From: Henricia sp. BOLD:AAB3569
Lineage: Eukaryota > Echinodermata > Asteroidea > Spinulosida > Echinasteridae
Length of the DNA: 64,000 bases
Direction: 5' to 3'
Assembly: GCA_037783545.1 (NCBI GenBank)
Contig: JBBELK010000305.1
Span: forward strand, 434,001-498,000
Both the position numbers and the translations under genes were made by a program. The notes beneath the pieces were generated by a model that saw only the letters and a program-made list of their open reading frames with translations, had not been told where the DNA came from and ran no database searches. This document shows positions 33,230 to 44,225 of this stretch, piece after piece; within the stretch, counting starts at the first letter, position 1; every line of letters begins with the position of its first letter.

Positions 33230-34507
33230 TCTTTATACTGCATTGCTACAACGGTTATTCAATGCACCAGTTCACCTGTGCCCCAAGTATGCGACACGCT
33301 AACTGCTTCCTTAGAAAATACATTTGTGAATTCACCCTAATTATAGTGTACTCCAAATAGCATTTAGCGAGCCCGCCCTCTTGTGGTTATTCCATCGTTA
33401 CTGTGGTGTATGTCTATGTAAACGCGTTGGAGATACACCACAGTTTATGTTCGTCGGATTAGTCTACAGACTGCTCTGTAGCTCCGTGTGTGGAGAAACC
33501 GTTCACCATTTTGTTACAGAAAAACCTGTCGACTGTGTAGACTGGTTATTCTTAGAATATATGTAGTTTTACTAAAATGCATGCATAATACATGTATAAG
33601 TGAATAAAAGCGACATAAGCAAAGTATTGTTATCCTTCCGCAAGATGGCAGTCGCGTTGCTTCATTTCTTGCATAGCCACTGTCTGCAGGCTGGCTTCTT
33701 CTATTGTACATCCAATCCATTGCACAGATATCAGTGGTCTGAGACAAGTGTGCATCACGTTTTATCACCAAAATACAGTAGGTGATTGGTCGATGCAATC
33801 CGCGGGCGGAGCCTGAATGTTTTGTTGTGCATCTATAACTATGTTTATCTACCAGTGTCTCTGGTTTGTCTGCGCACACTAAGTTTTGGTTGACTCAGCG
33901 ACAACACACTTGATTACGACTTCAAGATCTTGTTCCAAGGGAGCCGAGCCACACAGGTACGTGTACACTGGAAGTTATTCTAAAGCTCATTACATCATTT
34001 GCAGTGATCAACCATTTTACTTCATAGAAGTTTTCACAAACACCATGATTTTTTACCATGCATGTAAAATGCTACCTTTGTGTCAGAAATTACCAAGGTG
34101 CTTTATTTTAAAGAAACGTTTGCAAACGATGTTTACCATTCATTCTACACAAAAACCATGCGTGGATTTTAAAGGTTTTTCAAAGTATTACTGAATCTAT
34201 ATGGCTAAAATTTCTACAAGGCAGTTCATCAACATTGTTATAATGTCGTTATAATTTTAGTTATAATGCTGTTGTTCCTGGATATCATTCGTTAAACGTT
34301 TTATCTGCAAAGTGATGATATTATACGCCTTTAAAGATGTATTGTCCGTGCGTTTTGGGTGTGGCACCTAGAAAAATAAAAGGTTTTTGAATTCATATTT
34401 TTCTATAGAAACATAAAAGTGATTTGCTTTCAAATGAGACATTAACGAAAAAAAATCAACGAACATCTAGTTATCGAACACTTATTACTGTCAATATTTC
34501 TGTCAAT
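33230..34507. other. Intergenic, nothing recognised
   Basis: Several short frames (33381-33566, 33514-33879, 33886-34194) without a recognisable family. No repeat partner in this window. Confidence 0.4.
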
Positions 34508-34735
34508 ATTATTGGCGGTCCGCCAATAATAAAGGCGTTTAGACTTGCCCAAGACTGACTCCCGTGTTTGGTTCGCAATGCGCAGCGCACAGCGCGCCCT
34601 CCGGGCTGGCGTCCTTTACAATCTCCTTTCTTCTGTGTCAGAAGAAAGGCGATTTGACTGGCCACCAGCCCAGAGGGTGCGCCGCACGCCGCGCACAACA
34701 GACCGAACACGGGAAGTCGGACTTGGGCAAGTCTA
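34508..34735. mobile_element. Palindromic MITE preceded by a short palindrome
   Basis: 34540-34735: the ends TAGACTTGCCCAAG and CTTGGGCAAGTCTA, with arms of about 90 bp (CCCGTGTTTGGTTCG against CGAACACGGG). Just before it, ATTATTGGCGG and CCGCCAATAAT form a 23-bp palindrome (34508-34530). No clear TSD. TAG...CTA ends resemble the other 9-11-bp-TSD MITEs here. Confidence 0.75.
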
Positions 34736-35131
34736 GGCAAGGTGCAAAAAAAAAACCCGACCGTATAAAAACGGCGTTTTCATGTCGACCGATGCTGTCT
34801 AAAATACAAAGTATGATGTTTTTTTCGTTAAATTAAAGTAAATGCTTTAAAAGTTCGTTTGGAGAAAAAAAATCGAATTTGCGGGGAACCACTGACAATA
34901 TAACTATAAAAGTGGCTATAACTTCCTTCTTTTCGGTTTTTTACAATTGCTTACCCACTAATATTCTGATGTACTAAACACCTAACACGCGTCCAAAAAT
35001 AATTTATACAAACAGCTAAACTAAAGCATTGATGCCAAAATAAAACTTTGGATTTAAAATTCAAAACACAGTTTACAAGCCTACACTTTATCCAAAATTG
35101 CGCATACGCTTACAAAATGAACGAGCATTAA

Positions 35132-35264
35132 AAGGCACAGGCTCGTCAGCAATGCGCGCCCGCCAAATTCGTGCTCGAAACACGCAGCTCCATGCCTTTG
35201 CTATGGAGCTGCGTATTGCGTGGCACACATTTGGCGGGCGCGCATTGCTGACGAGCCTGTGCCT
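35132..35264. mobile_element. Palindromic MITE with TTAA duplication
   Basis: At least 36 bp of perfect inverted repeat starting AGGCACAGGCTCGTCAGCAA, continuing imperfectly to the centre. TTAA lies at 35128-35131 and 35265-35268 (one base offset on the left). It is unrelated in sequence to the TTAA element at 18.1 kb. Confidence 0.82.
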
Positions 35265-35482
35265 TTAAAGGCAGTAAAGCAAAAGACACAATGCTAGCGT
35301 ACACAACTCTATAATGTATTCTCGACCTTTTCGTCTTTCCATTTCTATGGTCACTATTGCGAAGCACGTCAGTCTTATTTGACGAATCAAAGGATTTCCG
35401 GAAAATTTAAAAAAAATATATTCCGGGTGTTTACGGCAGGTTTTTCACTGACATGAAAGTCATGGTAAAGCAAGTACAGCAG

Positions 35483-35642
35483 CCGATTTCACGAAACTTA
35501 CGCAGTTGCGTGAGCCCACTTGCGCAACATTTTATTGCGTAAGTTGCGCCACATTCTTCCGAAAATAACACGCAAGCTATGGGGCTTGCGCCATTTGTCA
35601 AAAGTTGCGCACGCTGCGCAATGTTTCGTGAAATCGACTGCA
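35483..35642. mobile_element. Inverted-repeat element (CGATTTCACGAAAC)
   Basis: GCAGCCGATTTCACGAAAC at the left mirrors GTTTCGTGAAATCGACTGC at the right. Several TTGCGCA/TGCGCAA pairs lie inside. Confidence 0.7.
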
Positions 35643-36639
35643 GGTCCGAAGCGGCAGCAGCTGACATTGCAGTCTTCCATTCATGCACAACATTATCCAA
35701 GAAATCCTAGCATTGTATTTCCCCCAGAATGAGTCATTTAAAAACCGGCGATAGGCTAACTTGTATCTCATTCAGTGGGATGTATGGAAATAATTTATGT
35801 CAATGTTCACAATAACTCTATTTCAAATCAAGTGTCTTCGAGATTACCGAAAACAGGTTATTAAGCGGCTCTATATGAAATTGGGCAGAGGGATCTATGA
35901 CTTTGTCACTCAGCCATGATGTTTCATCTTATCGCTCAATTATTATAATAATTTGATTTCATACGTTATAACTGATCGACTTCCAGTGATGTGTGCTTTA
36001 GATTGATATGTGGGTTGTGTGAATTGAAGGCTTCCTTTCGATTGACATTACTTAACAATGCTATTTGATTTACAAGCTGAAATGCTCCAAAAGAATTCCG
36101 TGTTACATGTTTATCTGTTAAGTGTTTTGCATTTGCCGTCTTCTGTATAGCAGTTTGCGAGAAAACAACCAGAATGTATTTTAAGAAAGCGTGACCAGAT
36201 TAAACAAAATAATGGATTTCGTTCGAACCTAACAATCATGTAAAATATAAACCCCACCCCCTCTCCCCCCTAAAAAATACTAGTCAGGGAAAGAAACATG
36301 AAAATCGCAATCACCAATTTGGACGTGGAAGCAAAATAACTACATTGCTTTATGTAACCGTATATTAAATTTAGTTTACTTAACTTCGGTGGATTTTTGA
36401 CGATATCCATCAAAATATATGGATTGAGGGCGCAAAATTTCAGAATGGTAATGAGAAAAATATAACACATGCTATATGGTATCAAAATCTTCACACCTAT
36501 GGGGAAAAATGGGTAAAAAATTTGATCTGGTCACGCTCCTTTAAGTTTTGCACAAATTTTGCAAGCTTGTGAATGGTGAATGTTTACTTTCGATTACTAT
36601 TATGGGACTTTTATGTATAAGCGATTGACAGGGTGCACC
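35643..36639. other. Intergenic, nothing recognised
   Basis: AT-rich single-copy sequence. Minus frame 36270-36494 is hydrophobic (YSMCYIFLITILKF) but has no family match and no coding support. Confidence 0.4.
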
Positions 36640-38450
36640 CAACTAAATCGGGCCCCGTAGGAACCAATTCTAAATGCCCGAATTTCAAAAATAATTAATA
36701 AATACTTTTCGAGACAACAAACAAAATACTCATTGAAGTCTCATATTTTGTAATTCTGTTCAATTCTATAGTGGGGAGTCCGTCACTTTTATTCACTAAT
36801 TTTCGCTTGAAATAAAACCACATTTGGAAGAGTGAAAATTGACAAACAAACCAGCGTCCATTTCGGAAAAAAAGTTCAATAAGTTACTGCGCAAAATAGG
36901 AAGACTTTTACGAGCTATAATCTGAAATACTTAGTTGAAATAAAAACATACCCCACAACACGATGATAGGCAATTTGTACACTAGACCACACTCGTTCAG
37001 GTCTTGACGCCCTATAATATAAACTCCTCAAAAAGGTTCGGAAAGTCAAGTTTGACTGACGATTTATCTCTTGTTACTAAACCGTTTCCCTTGAATTTGG
37101 CATCATTTGAAAGCCCTGTTATTCCTCTTTACAGTGATACGTCAATTGTTATGATTAATCAATTGGGGGATGTGCAGTGTAGCGAAATACAGGGATGGGT
37201 GGAAAGTGAAATGTCCGAAAATTCACTGCTATTGTCAGTAGTCTATTAACGATGCGGAAGTCAACAGAACTGGTAACATTTTTTATTCAGGACTTTAGCT
37301 CAAACTCCCTTGCCGGCTCGCTCGATTAACCCAAACAGGCAGCCTTTACCGGCGGGCTACTTTGCGTCTGATATAGTCATATTTGCTATTTTGGAAGGAA
37401 CTTCCCATAGGCCCAATAAACTTCAAATGTGGTGCAAATTTTGTAACTTTTTCTTCCAAACCGGCCGAGTATGGTGGCTTACAAGGGACATCGCATACCA
37501 AAGATATCTTTGCAAATATTTGCGATGTCGCACATTTTTTCGCAAAGGTGTTTGAAAATATTTGCGATGTCGTACATTTTGTCACATACTCTGTTGCATA
37601 CTTGGCATGTCTAAGCGGGCCGGGCGTTTCTTGTAGAAGCTAGAGGGTTTACCTATCGCGCGTCGCCAGGAAAAGATGGGAAACTGACTTGACGCCCTAC
37701 AGCTTCCAACAAAGATCTCGCTAGTAAATATGGCTCCCACAGGAACCGATGCTAAATGCCCAATTTTCAACAATCATTTAAAAATACTCACAACTCTCTC
37801 ACCTTCTCAGCACAACAACCAAAATACTCATTGAAGTCTCATCTTTTCAATTCTGTTCAATTTTATGGGGGTAAGCTGTCACTTTGATTCCCTAATTTCC
37901 ATTTTAAACAAAACTAACCCAGCAACAGTGGAAATTGCCAAACAGACCAGCATCCATTTTGGAACAAAGGCACATACGCCACTGGGCAAAATAGGGCCAC
38001 TTTTAGGAGCTACATTGTCCAAAATGTTTATAGTTGGAAGAAACAATACCCCACATCACGGCGATAGCCATATTCTACACAAGACCACACTCGTTCAGCT
38101 CGCGTCTCTCTCTTCTAAAGAAGAATTTGAGGGCATACAAAATATTCATTAGGCATGAGAAGTAGGCTATACAATAGAGTTATGCAACGCAAATGTATGA
38201 CATTGTAAATATTTGCAAACATATTTGCGAAAAAATGCGACATCGCAAATAATTGCAAAGATATTTGCGATTTGCGATGTCCCTTGTACGCGAGCCACTA
38301 TATTCATGTCTTAGCTCTCCTGCCCTGCTAGCTCACTCGATTTTTGTACAAGCAGCCCCCGCCCGCGGGCCACTTTGTGTATGATATGCGCGCTATTTCG
38401 GAAGTCAAGGAATTTCCCGATAAACTTGCTATTTTTATACTTTTCAAAGG
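36640..38450 (+). repeat. Duplicated segment with inverted flanks
   Basis: 36640-37000 recurs at about 37727-38100 (GGAACC...CTAAATGCCC, AAAATACTCATTGAAGTCTC, ACCACACTCGTTCAG). 37265-37440 recurs at 38310-38450. Between them an inverted pair of about 120 bp rich in TTTGCGATGTCGCA (37470-37600 and 38168-38300; ends ACAAGGGACATCGCA) encloses the second copy of the first part. The pair may be the TIRs of an 0.8-kb element. No gene. Confidence 0.65.
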
Positions 38451-38566
38451 CATGCCGTTTCTTTTTAGGTTGGACTGAAGATTAGGAACTACGCCAACTG
38501 TTTTGCACCGATAACTTGAATTGTTTAATAAGCGTTTTTTCAACGAGTCAACATCGTATACACGAG

Positions 38567-39079
38567 ATGACTTCCGAAATGCAGCGTCGACCCCGTGCCG
38601 TTGTATTAATGCTGCTTTTCTCTATCAGCGGTCTCCATGCTACTTGCAACCCTTGTCCGTTCCAGTGGACGCCGTTTAACGGATCTTGCTACAGGCTCTT
38701 TACCGAGATTCCGACTCGTTCATGGTCCGAAGCTGAGAGTCACTGTCAGCAGTTTTCAAGTCGTCGTTTCGGCCATGGTCATCTTGCTTCAATCAAAAAC
38801 CAAGCGGAGCAAGACTTCATGATTGAATACTTGACACATAGCATACATAGTGGCTACATGTGGATAGGGTTATCGTTAGAGAGTCCCACTGATATTTCCA
38901 AATTTGTCTGGTCCTCAGATGGATCTGAAAATACGTACTATAGTGGCTGGTATAGTGTTTATCCATTATCGAGAACCGCGGCGCAATGCGCCGCATCTCG
39001 CAGGTCCCATGCCTTTAAATGGATTAATTTGCCTTGCTCAAACAACTACAATTTTATTTGTGAATTAAGATTAATGTGA
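38567..39079 (+). CDS. Secreted C-type-lectin-like protein
   Basis: A 170-residue protein from the first in-frame ATG (38567; another ATG at 38579 would also give a signal peptide). Residues about 6-26 form a hydrophobic signal peptide (AVVLMLLFSISGLHA). The rest is one long-form CTLD: CNPCPFQWTPFNGSCY, then SWSEAESHCQQF, WIGLSLESP, WSSDG, and a C-terminal WINLPCSNNYNFICEL. The paired CxxC start and the internal and final cysteines fit the usual disulfides. The EPN/QPD sugar motif and the WND calcium triad are not present (SVYPL and WIN instead), so classic calcium-dependent sugar binding is doubtful. It lies in one uninterrupted frame with no introns in the domain. It may be a complete single-exon gene, or the last exon of a longer one. 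It is probably an immune or adhesion lectin (inference). Confidence 0.85.
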   Translation: MTSEMQRRPRAVVLMLLFSISGLHATCNPCPFQWTPFNGSCYRLFTEIPTRSWSEAESHCQQFSSRRFGHGHLASIKNQAEQDFMIEYLTHSIHSGYMWIGLSLESPTDISKFVWSSDGSENTYYSGWYSVYPLSRTAAQCAASRRSHAFKWINLPCSNNYNFICELRLM

Positions 39080-39112
39080 ACCAAATGTGTACGGTTTGCA
39101 ATATAAAAACTA

Positions 39113-39232
39113 CCGGGTCAGAGGGCTGACCCCTTTTAATTCCTGCTTTGGCCAGGAAATGGGTCGTTTTGACCCAGAAAAGTGTTACTTTTTGAACCGG
39201 AAAAGGGTCAGGCCCCTCTGGCCCAGATTCCC
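39113..39232. repeat. Inverted repeat just after the lectin gene
   Basis: CCGGGTCAGAGGGCTGACCCC mirrors GGGTCAGGCCCCTCTGGCCC; arms of about 25-55 bp, imperfect. It is probably a small hairpin MITE. It starts about 34 bp after the stop codon and so might lie in the 3' UTR. Confidence 0.6.
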
Positions 39233-39585
39233 AGATCAATCTGACCAGGGAGTTTGAGCTCTTTCAGGCATTTACCGGTAATATGCGTTTGTGATTAAAT
39301 ACATCATACGTACCTCAGCGGGACTGTCGTTTCCTATAGTATGACCCTGCGAAATACTGCAAAAAAAGTGGAATAACTCGAACGGTAAAACTAACTACAG
39401 TTTGGCGGTTTTTTTTTTACAAACGCAAGGTGATCGGGCGACATGAACATTGACTTCATGATGACGTCTTACTTGGTTGAAATTGGTTGAAAACTAGGGT
39501 TGGTCGATGTTGCAAAAGAAACATTCACATATCGATTGCCAGTATTGGAATTCATACGACTCTGACTATATTCAACGCTAAAATT
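39233..39585. other. Intergenic
   Basis: Contains ATTAAA at about 39293, a possible poly(A) signal for the lectin gene. Nothing else was recognised. Confidence 0.35.
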
Positions 39586-40315
39586 GTGTGTCTGATGACG
39601 TCATTTATGGCGCAGTCAATCTCACCATGATGTCACTATTGTGTGCACAAATTGTTCAAGGATCTACTGAAGAACAAGTTCTTACATGTGGTGAAAGAAT
39701 CTTTCCAATATCTATTACAGTTCTCAAGATTTTGTCATTTGAGATCATATTACGTAACCACCGTGCACGTGATGACGTCATCGTTGGTATACATGTAGTC
39801 ATCAAGTCCACATGTGAGGGAACATTTCGTTCCGTAAAACTATGATCAAATTCTGTAACATATTGGCTCTATTTGCATTCAAAATGCTAAAAATTTCAAA
39901 TTTCCGAACAACGTCCGGTTCGGACTGGACGTAGGGGTCACACAGGGGTCGTGTCTTTGTATGATTTGTTCAGTTCATTGAGACCTATCATGCTGTGAAA
40001 GAATTGTTCAAGTATCTATTACGGTTCTTGAGATATGAATTTTTGAAATAATAACCTTTGAATCTTTGTAATTCGACACCTGTGACGACATCATGACGTC
40101 ACAATTGTGTGCACAAATTGTTCAACATTTTGAAGAACATCAAGTTCTTAAATGTGCGAAGGAATCATACAAATATCTGTTGTAGTTCTCAAGATACAGC
40201 ATTTTTAAACAATTCAGCTCCAACATCTTGCGTAATTTGACACCATATTACTTAACCACCGTCGATGTGATGACGTCACCATTGGTATAGTCACAAAGTC
40301 CACATGTTGAATGTC
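39586..40315 (+). repeat. Two diverged tandem units with TGACGTCA
   Basis: The phrases TGTGTGCACAAATTGTTCAA, GAACAAGTTCTTA/GAACATCAAGTTCTTA, AGTTCTCAAGAT and GTGATGACGTCA recur at an offset of about 490 bp. Both units contain CRE-type TGACGTCA palindromes. Short frames are unsupported. Confidence 0.65.
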
Positions 40316-41040
40316 AAAGCATTTCCTCGCAGGGAACAAATAGCTGCATTACGAGCGTACAAATCTTAAAATACATTTTCCTTTAGCCTCATTTTTTCTA
40401 ACTTGATAAACTTCTGTAAACTTATCCTGTACATACGAGTAATGTTGATAAATTTATTATCCAATCCACCATATAGAACCTTACATCTCAATGCCCAAAT
40501 ATTTCTATGCATACGTCCAATTAACATAAAAACAATAGGTTCATAAACATTCACTCATACAATCCTCCTAACATCATCCAAAATAAAACTGGGATCTTGC
40601 AAATATTTTCTAATACAATTTTCTACTAATAACCAAGGATCAATGATCTTAGAACAATTTACAAACAGATGTTGAATATTCTCTTCATTCTGATTACAGA
40701 GAGGGCATTCATCATCGTCAGTTAAACCATATTTCTTTAACCGGTTTTTGGTTGGCAAGATTTTGTGTTTTAATTTAAACCATACATTATGATCCTCTAC
40801 TTCCATCAAGTTGCATTTCCCAACTTTCCAAACATGATTCCAATTGATATCTTCAGTGACAAAGTAATCCGCCCAAAACGTTTGTACAATTGGTGGAACA
40901 AAACAATAATCTCTTAAACATTGATAAATCTGTTTCGTAGTCAGTTTACACAAATTAACCTCTTCACCATTAACATTTTTAAAAACAACCTTCTCTATTT
41001 TCAGTAACAAAATCTCTGCATATATTTTTCTTCAGAGCAC
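40316..41040 (-). pseudogene. LINE ORF2, 3' part with zinc-knuckle end
   Basis: The minus strand encodes LKHKILPTKNRLKKYG, then DECPLCNQNEENIQHLFVNC (CX2C...HX4C; CPLC at 40696-40707), then IGRMHRNIWALRCKVLYG. This is the C-terminal zf-RVT region of L1/Tx1-like ORF2. It continues the part at 52401-54526; an 11.36-kb retroelement lies between. A stop at 40553 separates the last piece. Confidence 0.88.
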
Positions 41041-41119
41041 TAGTAACCTATTTGCACAACCGCCTTTGTTTCCGTCCGACTCCGGTATCTATAGGGTTTA
41101 GATATGGGTTAGATGGATT
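41041..41119 (-). repeat. Split direct repeat B2 (element 3' end)
   Basis: Identical to 41386-41464 with an offset of 345 bp. It contains CTATTTGCACAACCGCC at the outer end. It borders LINE sequence. Confidence 0.88.
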
Positions 41120-41325
41120 GAGTATAGAAACCGAAGCCAGAGGAAAGCTCAGCAATGAGGAAGGAGGTCGGGTGGGCGGGGAAAAAAAAGGTATATATAT
41201 AATAATACTCACCAGAAGCTGGCCGCCGAGGCCAAACTATTATCTTACCACCGTTGAGACATACAACCGTATACCGTCCTCTGCCGACTCGTTCCTTCTC
41301 GTCCAAATACTCCCCACCTGCCACC

Positions 41326-41464
41326 TTGGTATACTCGAGACTGCGTAGATTCCTACGCAGCCCTCAACGTCGGCGGTTGTGCAAATAGTAACCTATTTGC
41401 ACAACCGCCTTTGTTTCCGTCCGACTCCGGTATCTATAGGGTTTAGATATGGGTTAGATGGATT
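41326..41464 (-). repeat. Internal A2-B1 junction with lox-like palindrome
   Basis: A2 (41326-41387) joins B1 (41388-41464). At the join, GGCGGTTGTGCAAATAG and CTATTTGCACAACCGCC form perfect 17-bp arms around the 4-nt spacer TAAC (41372-41409). A2 also holds the hairpin CTGCGTAG-ATTC-CTACGCAG. It looks like a circle junction, the expected substrate of the tyrosine recombinase. Confidence 0.85.
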
Positions 41465-41722
41465 TCGCCAAAACCTGCCCCCTTAATTAGGCCGCCGAGA
41501 ACCCACAAACCTGCCCAAATACACCCCAATCCTTACCCAAACCTCAAACGAAAGCGGGAGACTGTATCAGATAGAAAGGAAAGAAAAACTGGACTAGTTG
41601 TCTTGCTGCCTTTCTTTCATTTTATTTTCTTCTCTTTTCTTTTCTCAAGCTGTCGCTGCCTATAAAATTGATTAAAAAACAAAATGGGTAGTTTTGTTAG
41701 TAGGTGATGGCATTTATAGACA
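41465..41722. other. 3' non-coding part of the Ngaro-like element
   Basis: Pyrimidine-rich stretch (CTTTCTTTC... at 41600-41650) and no frame of interest. Confidence 0.5.
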
Positions 41723-42046
41723 TCAGCTGCATGTAGATGGCGGGAAAGCTACGCGGGCCCCGAGGCCCGAGTTCAGACGCCTATAGAATTGTCCGACGAT
41801 ATCTGCCATTGGACTTTGTTCAGCTGTGGAGACGGCGTCGCGTAATACCTGGACCGTGCTCTGACGCCTCATAACTCTCTCAACCTGGGTATAGTGCTTG
41901 TACGTCTTCCGCGACGCCCATTGGCAGTGGTCCATCACCTGCTCCTCCGATGCCTCCAGGAGCCGCAGTGTGGTTGCTACCCAGGCACGGCTGTTGTGCG
42001 CTCTCAAAAGCAGGTTTTCAGGATTGTCTGTTGCGGCAAAATACAT
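41723..42046 (-). pseudogene. Tyrosine recombinase, C-terminal catalytic part
   Basis: The minus frame carries AHNSRAWVATTLRLLEA (HxxR), VMDHCQWASRKTYKHYTQ (the conserved H/W position and the nucleophile tyrosine; KHYTQ at 41885-41899). These are the last catalytic residues of the RHRY set. The frame has no stop before this point within the domain, but the N-terminal part of the recombinase (to about 43000) is scattered over other frames. It would join circular cDNA to the target through the junction palindrome. Confidence 0.82.
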
Positions 42047-43049
42047 CTTCAGCCGTGAATTCGGTCCGTTAACAGGCGAAGGGTTTGTTTACGAGGACTC
42101 TGCGATTGGCCGCCAAGGGGCGAAAGATCAACCAGACTTTGAACTGCGCCGACTGGATCCATCTTTCCTTGGTCCTGCAACTTTGGAATCATTATCAATG
42201 ATGAGTCAACCTCACTTAGTGTGGCTGAATAAAAAATCGCCTCCTTCGATCCTTGTTATTTTTCAGGTTCTGATTCCTCCTAGGTCACCAGCTCTGTCCC
42301 CGGCCCATTATAGGCAGAGGAAAAGGGCCAAGTCTCGTTGTACACGTAGCGCTAGGGGAAAAGACCTTCGCCTTTGCCAAGTCTCCAGGATCGGTCAGTG
42401 ATCTCTTTCACCGACCATCGTAACTTATCAGAAAACAATGGAATTGCCTGCTTTGAAGTAATGTGAGACTCAGCCTGCTCCAGCTGCATTGCATTCATGT
42501 ATCTACGAACTTGGTGAGAGATGCAAGGGTTTGCGAACTTTTATCCCACTCGCCAGACTTCGGTGCTACCGAATGAGTTAAAGTATGCCCTTATCTGCCC
42601 AACATAAGAGTCCACAGTGCATGCCGCTAATATAAACGGGCACCCACAAGAGCAGATCCCGTGCTTACCCAAATTTTTTCACCCTAAGCCGTGAATCTGC
42701 GTGCGACCTTCCGAGTCACGATCTATCGAAAAGCGTAGGATGTCAAGTGGTGTCACCGACTCCAGATCCTCCCCTTCAGTACAGCATCATTTGCTTTGAT
42801 GCTCCCGCAGAAATCGGTCTAATGCTGCAAATAAGTCCGCTCTTTTGCACTTCATATCCCTGCGTATCCAACTCGTTTCCTAGTTTTGTCAGCCTGGTTG
42901 CCGCACTGATCATCTTCAAAAGGATACCAAAACGCTCTCGTGAAGAAGGGGAGGGCATGATTGAAGAAGAAATTTAGCATTGTATCGCAATTCCCGAGGG
43001 CAAGCCCGAAACGGATCTTAAAAACAGCCGCAGCCTGCGCTGGAGCTTA
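42047..43049 (-). pseudogene. Presumed recombinase N-terminus, unreadable
   Basis: In this position the recombinase core domain is expected. I found only short frames (for example 42776-42958) without a clear first catalytic arginine motif. The + frame 41898-42401 overlaps and is judged a shadow. Confidence 0.4.
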
Positions 43050-43718
43050 GATATCCCATCGTCGATAGGTGCACAATGTCCGCAAGATCCTGCTCCACGA
43101 TGTAATCGTTCGAGAAAAACTGCCAGCTAGCATTCACGACAGACCTCTTTCAATAATGAGTTGACTACGGCGACTGAGCGATTGATGCCCACCATCTTGG
43201 TTTGGCACATTGAGGAAAGAACAAATATGCATATTGGGAATTTTTTCCCTGATCAGTTGGGCAACAGCGCGAAAAACCCCTACCACGTCAAGTACACCCT
43301 GCGAAGGGTCGGTCACTCGGCTGAAATCATTTATGCCTCCGCGCAGAACTGCCACCTCCGGCTGAAAAGCCCTGCAAGATACCACCAGATGTCTACATAA
43401 CGGGGCCATTTTTGTGCCTCCGTTGGCTAACATTTGCACGCTCAATGCCTTGGGCCAGCCGAATCCTTTGAACCCTCTGAACATTGAGTCGGACACAAGG
43501 AGAACATGGTGACGCTTAGCGTAAGCGATATCCATTCGGGGGGTGATCGACAATACGTGGGAAGTAGCACTGGAAGGCCCAGAGCTCAAACCCCAGCCCT
43601 TGAAAAATTCGGGACATATCCCGTAGAAGACGGGTATTCTAAAAACCCCTGCTTGACCTGCCTCTGACAGGCGAAAGGAAGAACTTGAGTGGAGACCCGT
43701 TCCTGCGCGCCGGGACAT
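43050..43718 (-). pseudogene. SGNH hydrolase domain of the Ngaro-like element
   Basis: The frame has HVLLVSDSMFRGF (block I Ser; VSDSM at 43482-43496), MLANGGTKMA (Gly block), VAVLRGGINDFSR (Asn block; 43323-43340), and after a +1/-1 shift near 43137, DLADIVHLSTMGYL (D-x-x-H block V; DIVH at 43069-43080). All four SGNH residues are present. Esterase-like domains of this fold are known in some Ngaro/DIRS and CR1-type elements. It may act on lipids or other esters; the role in retrotransposition is unknown. Placed between RNase H and YR. Confidence 0.8.
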
Positions 43719-43739
43719 TTGACGAAAGTGCCGTCAAAT

Positions 43740-44225
43740 CAAAGGTGAAAACCTGTGGGACTACCAGATGGGACCTAGGTCAACTTGAGCGAAAAATTTG
43801 CCTCCAAGGAGAGGGCAAAACAAAAAATTAAACTTCAACATTTTTGAAAGCGGTTTAGACCTAGCTCGGAGGCCAGTCCAAGCATCCACCACATTTCTGG
43901 AATCTCCAACCACATCCACCATCAAGTTCCATAGCGAATCAAAGACTGAGAGCCACACAAAATATAGATCAAGGGCCTCCTTGCGACATATACCCGTGTG
44001 TCCCAAAATGTCTGCAGACCAGTAATCTCAGAAACTTACACAACCGTCTGGTAAGACTAGGGTACCGCCCTATTTATAGCCAGATGCGTCTGCCGACAGT
44101 GCGATGCGATAGCAAGGTGGCGGCCTTGACTTCAAGGGATCAGCTGCGAGAAGCTATCGACAAACCTCCAAAATAGAATCTCCTCCCGCACTTGTGGTGA
44201 CAGAGGCGTAGGCACGAGATCATAT
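43740..44225 (-). pseudogene. RNase H region (weak)
   Basis: A minus frame (43761-44006) contains NVVDAWTGLRARSKPLSKML followed by FAQVDLGPIW. These resemble the late RNase H blocks (D-N-x-VV-x-AW and the V-x-W-x-P turn). The first aspartate block was not found. Assignment rests mainly on position after RT. Confidence 0.5.

Noticed and set aside
41898-42401. 167-codon plus-strand frame
   Set aside because: It lies opposite the tyrosine-recombinase frame and is its shadow.
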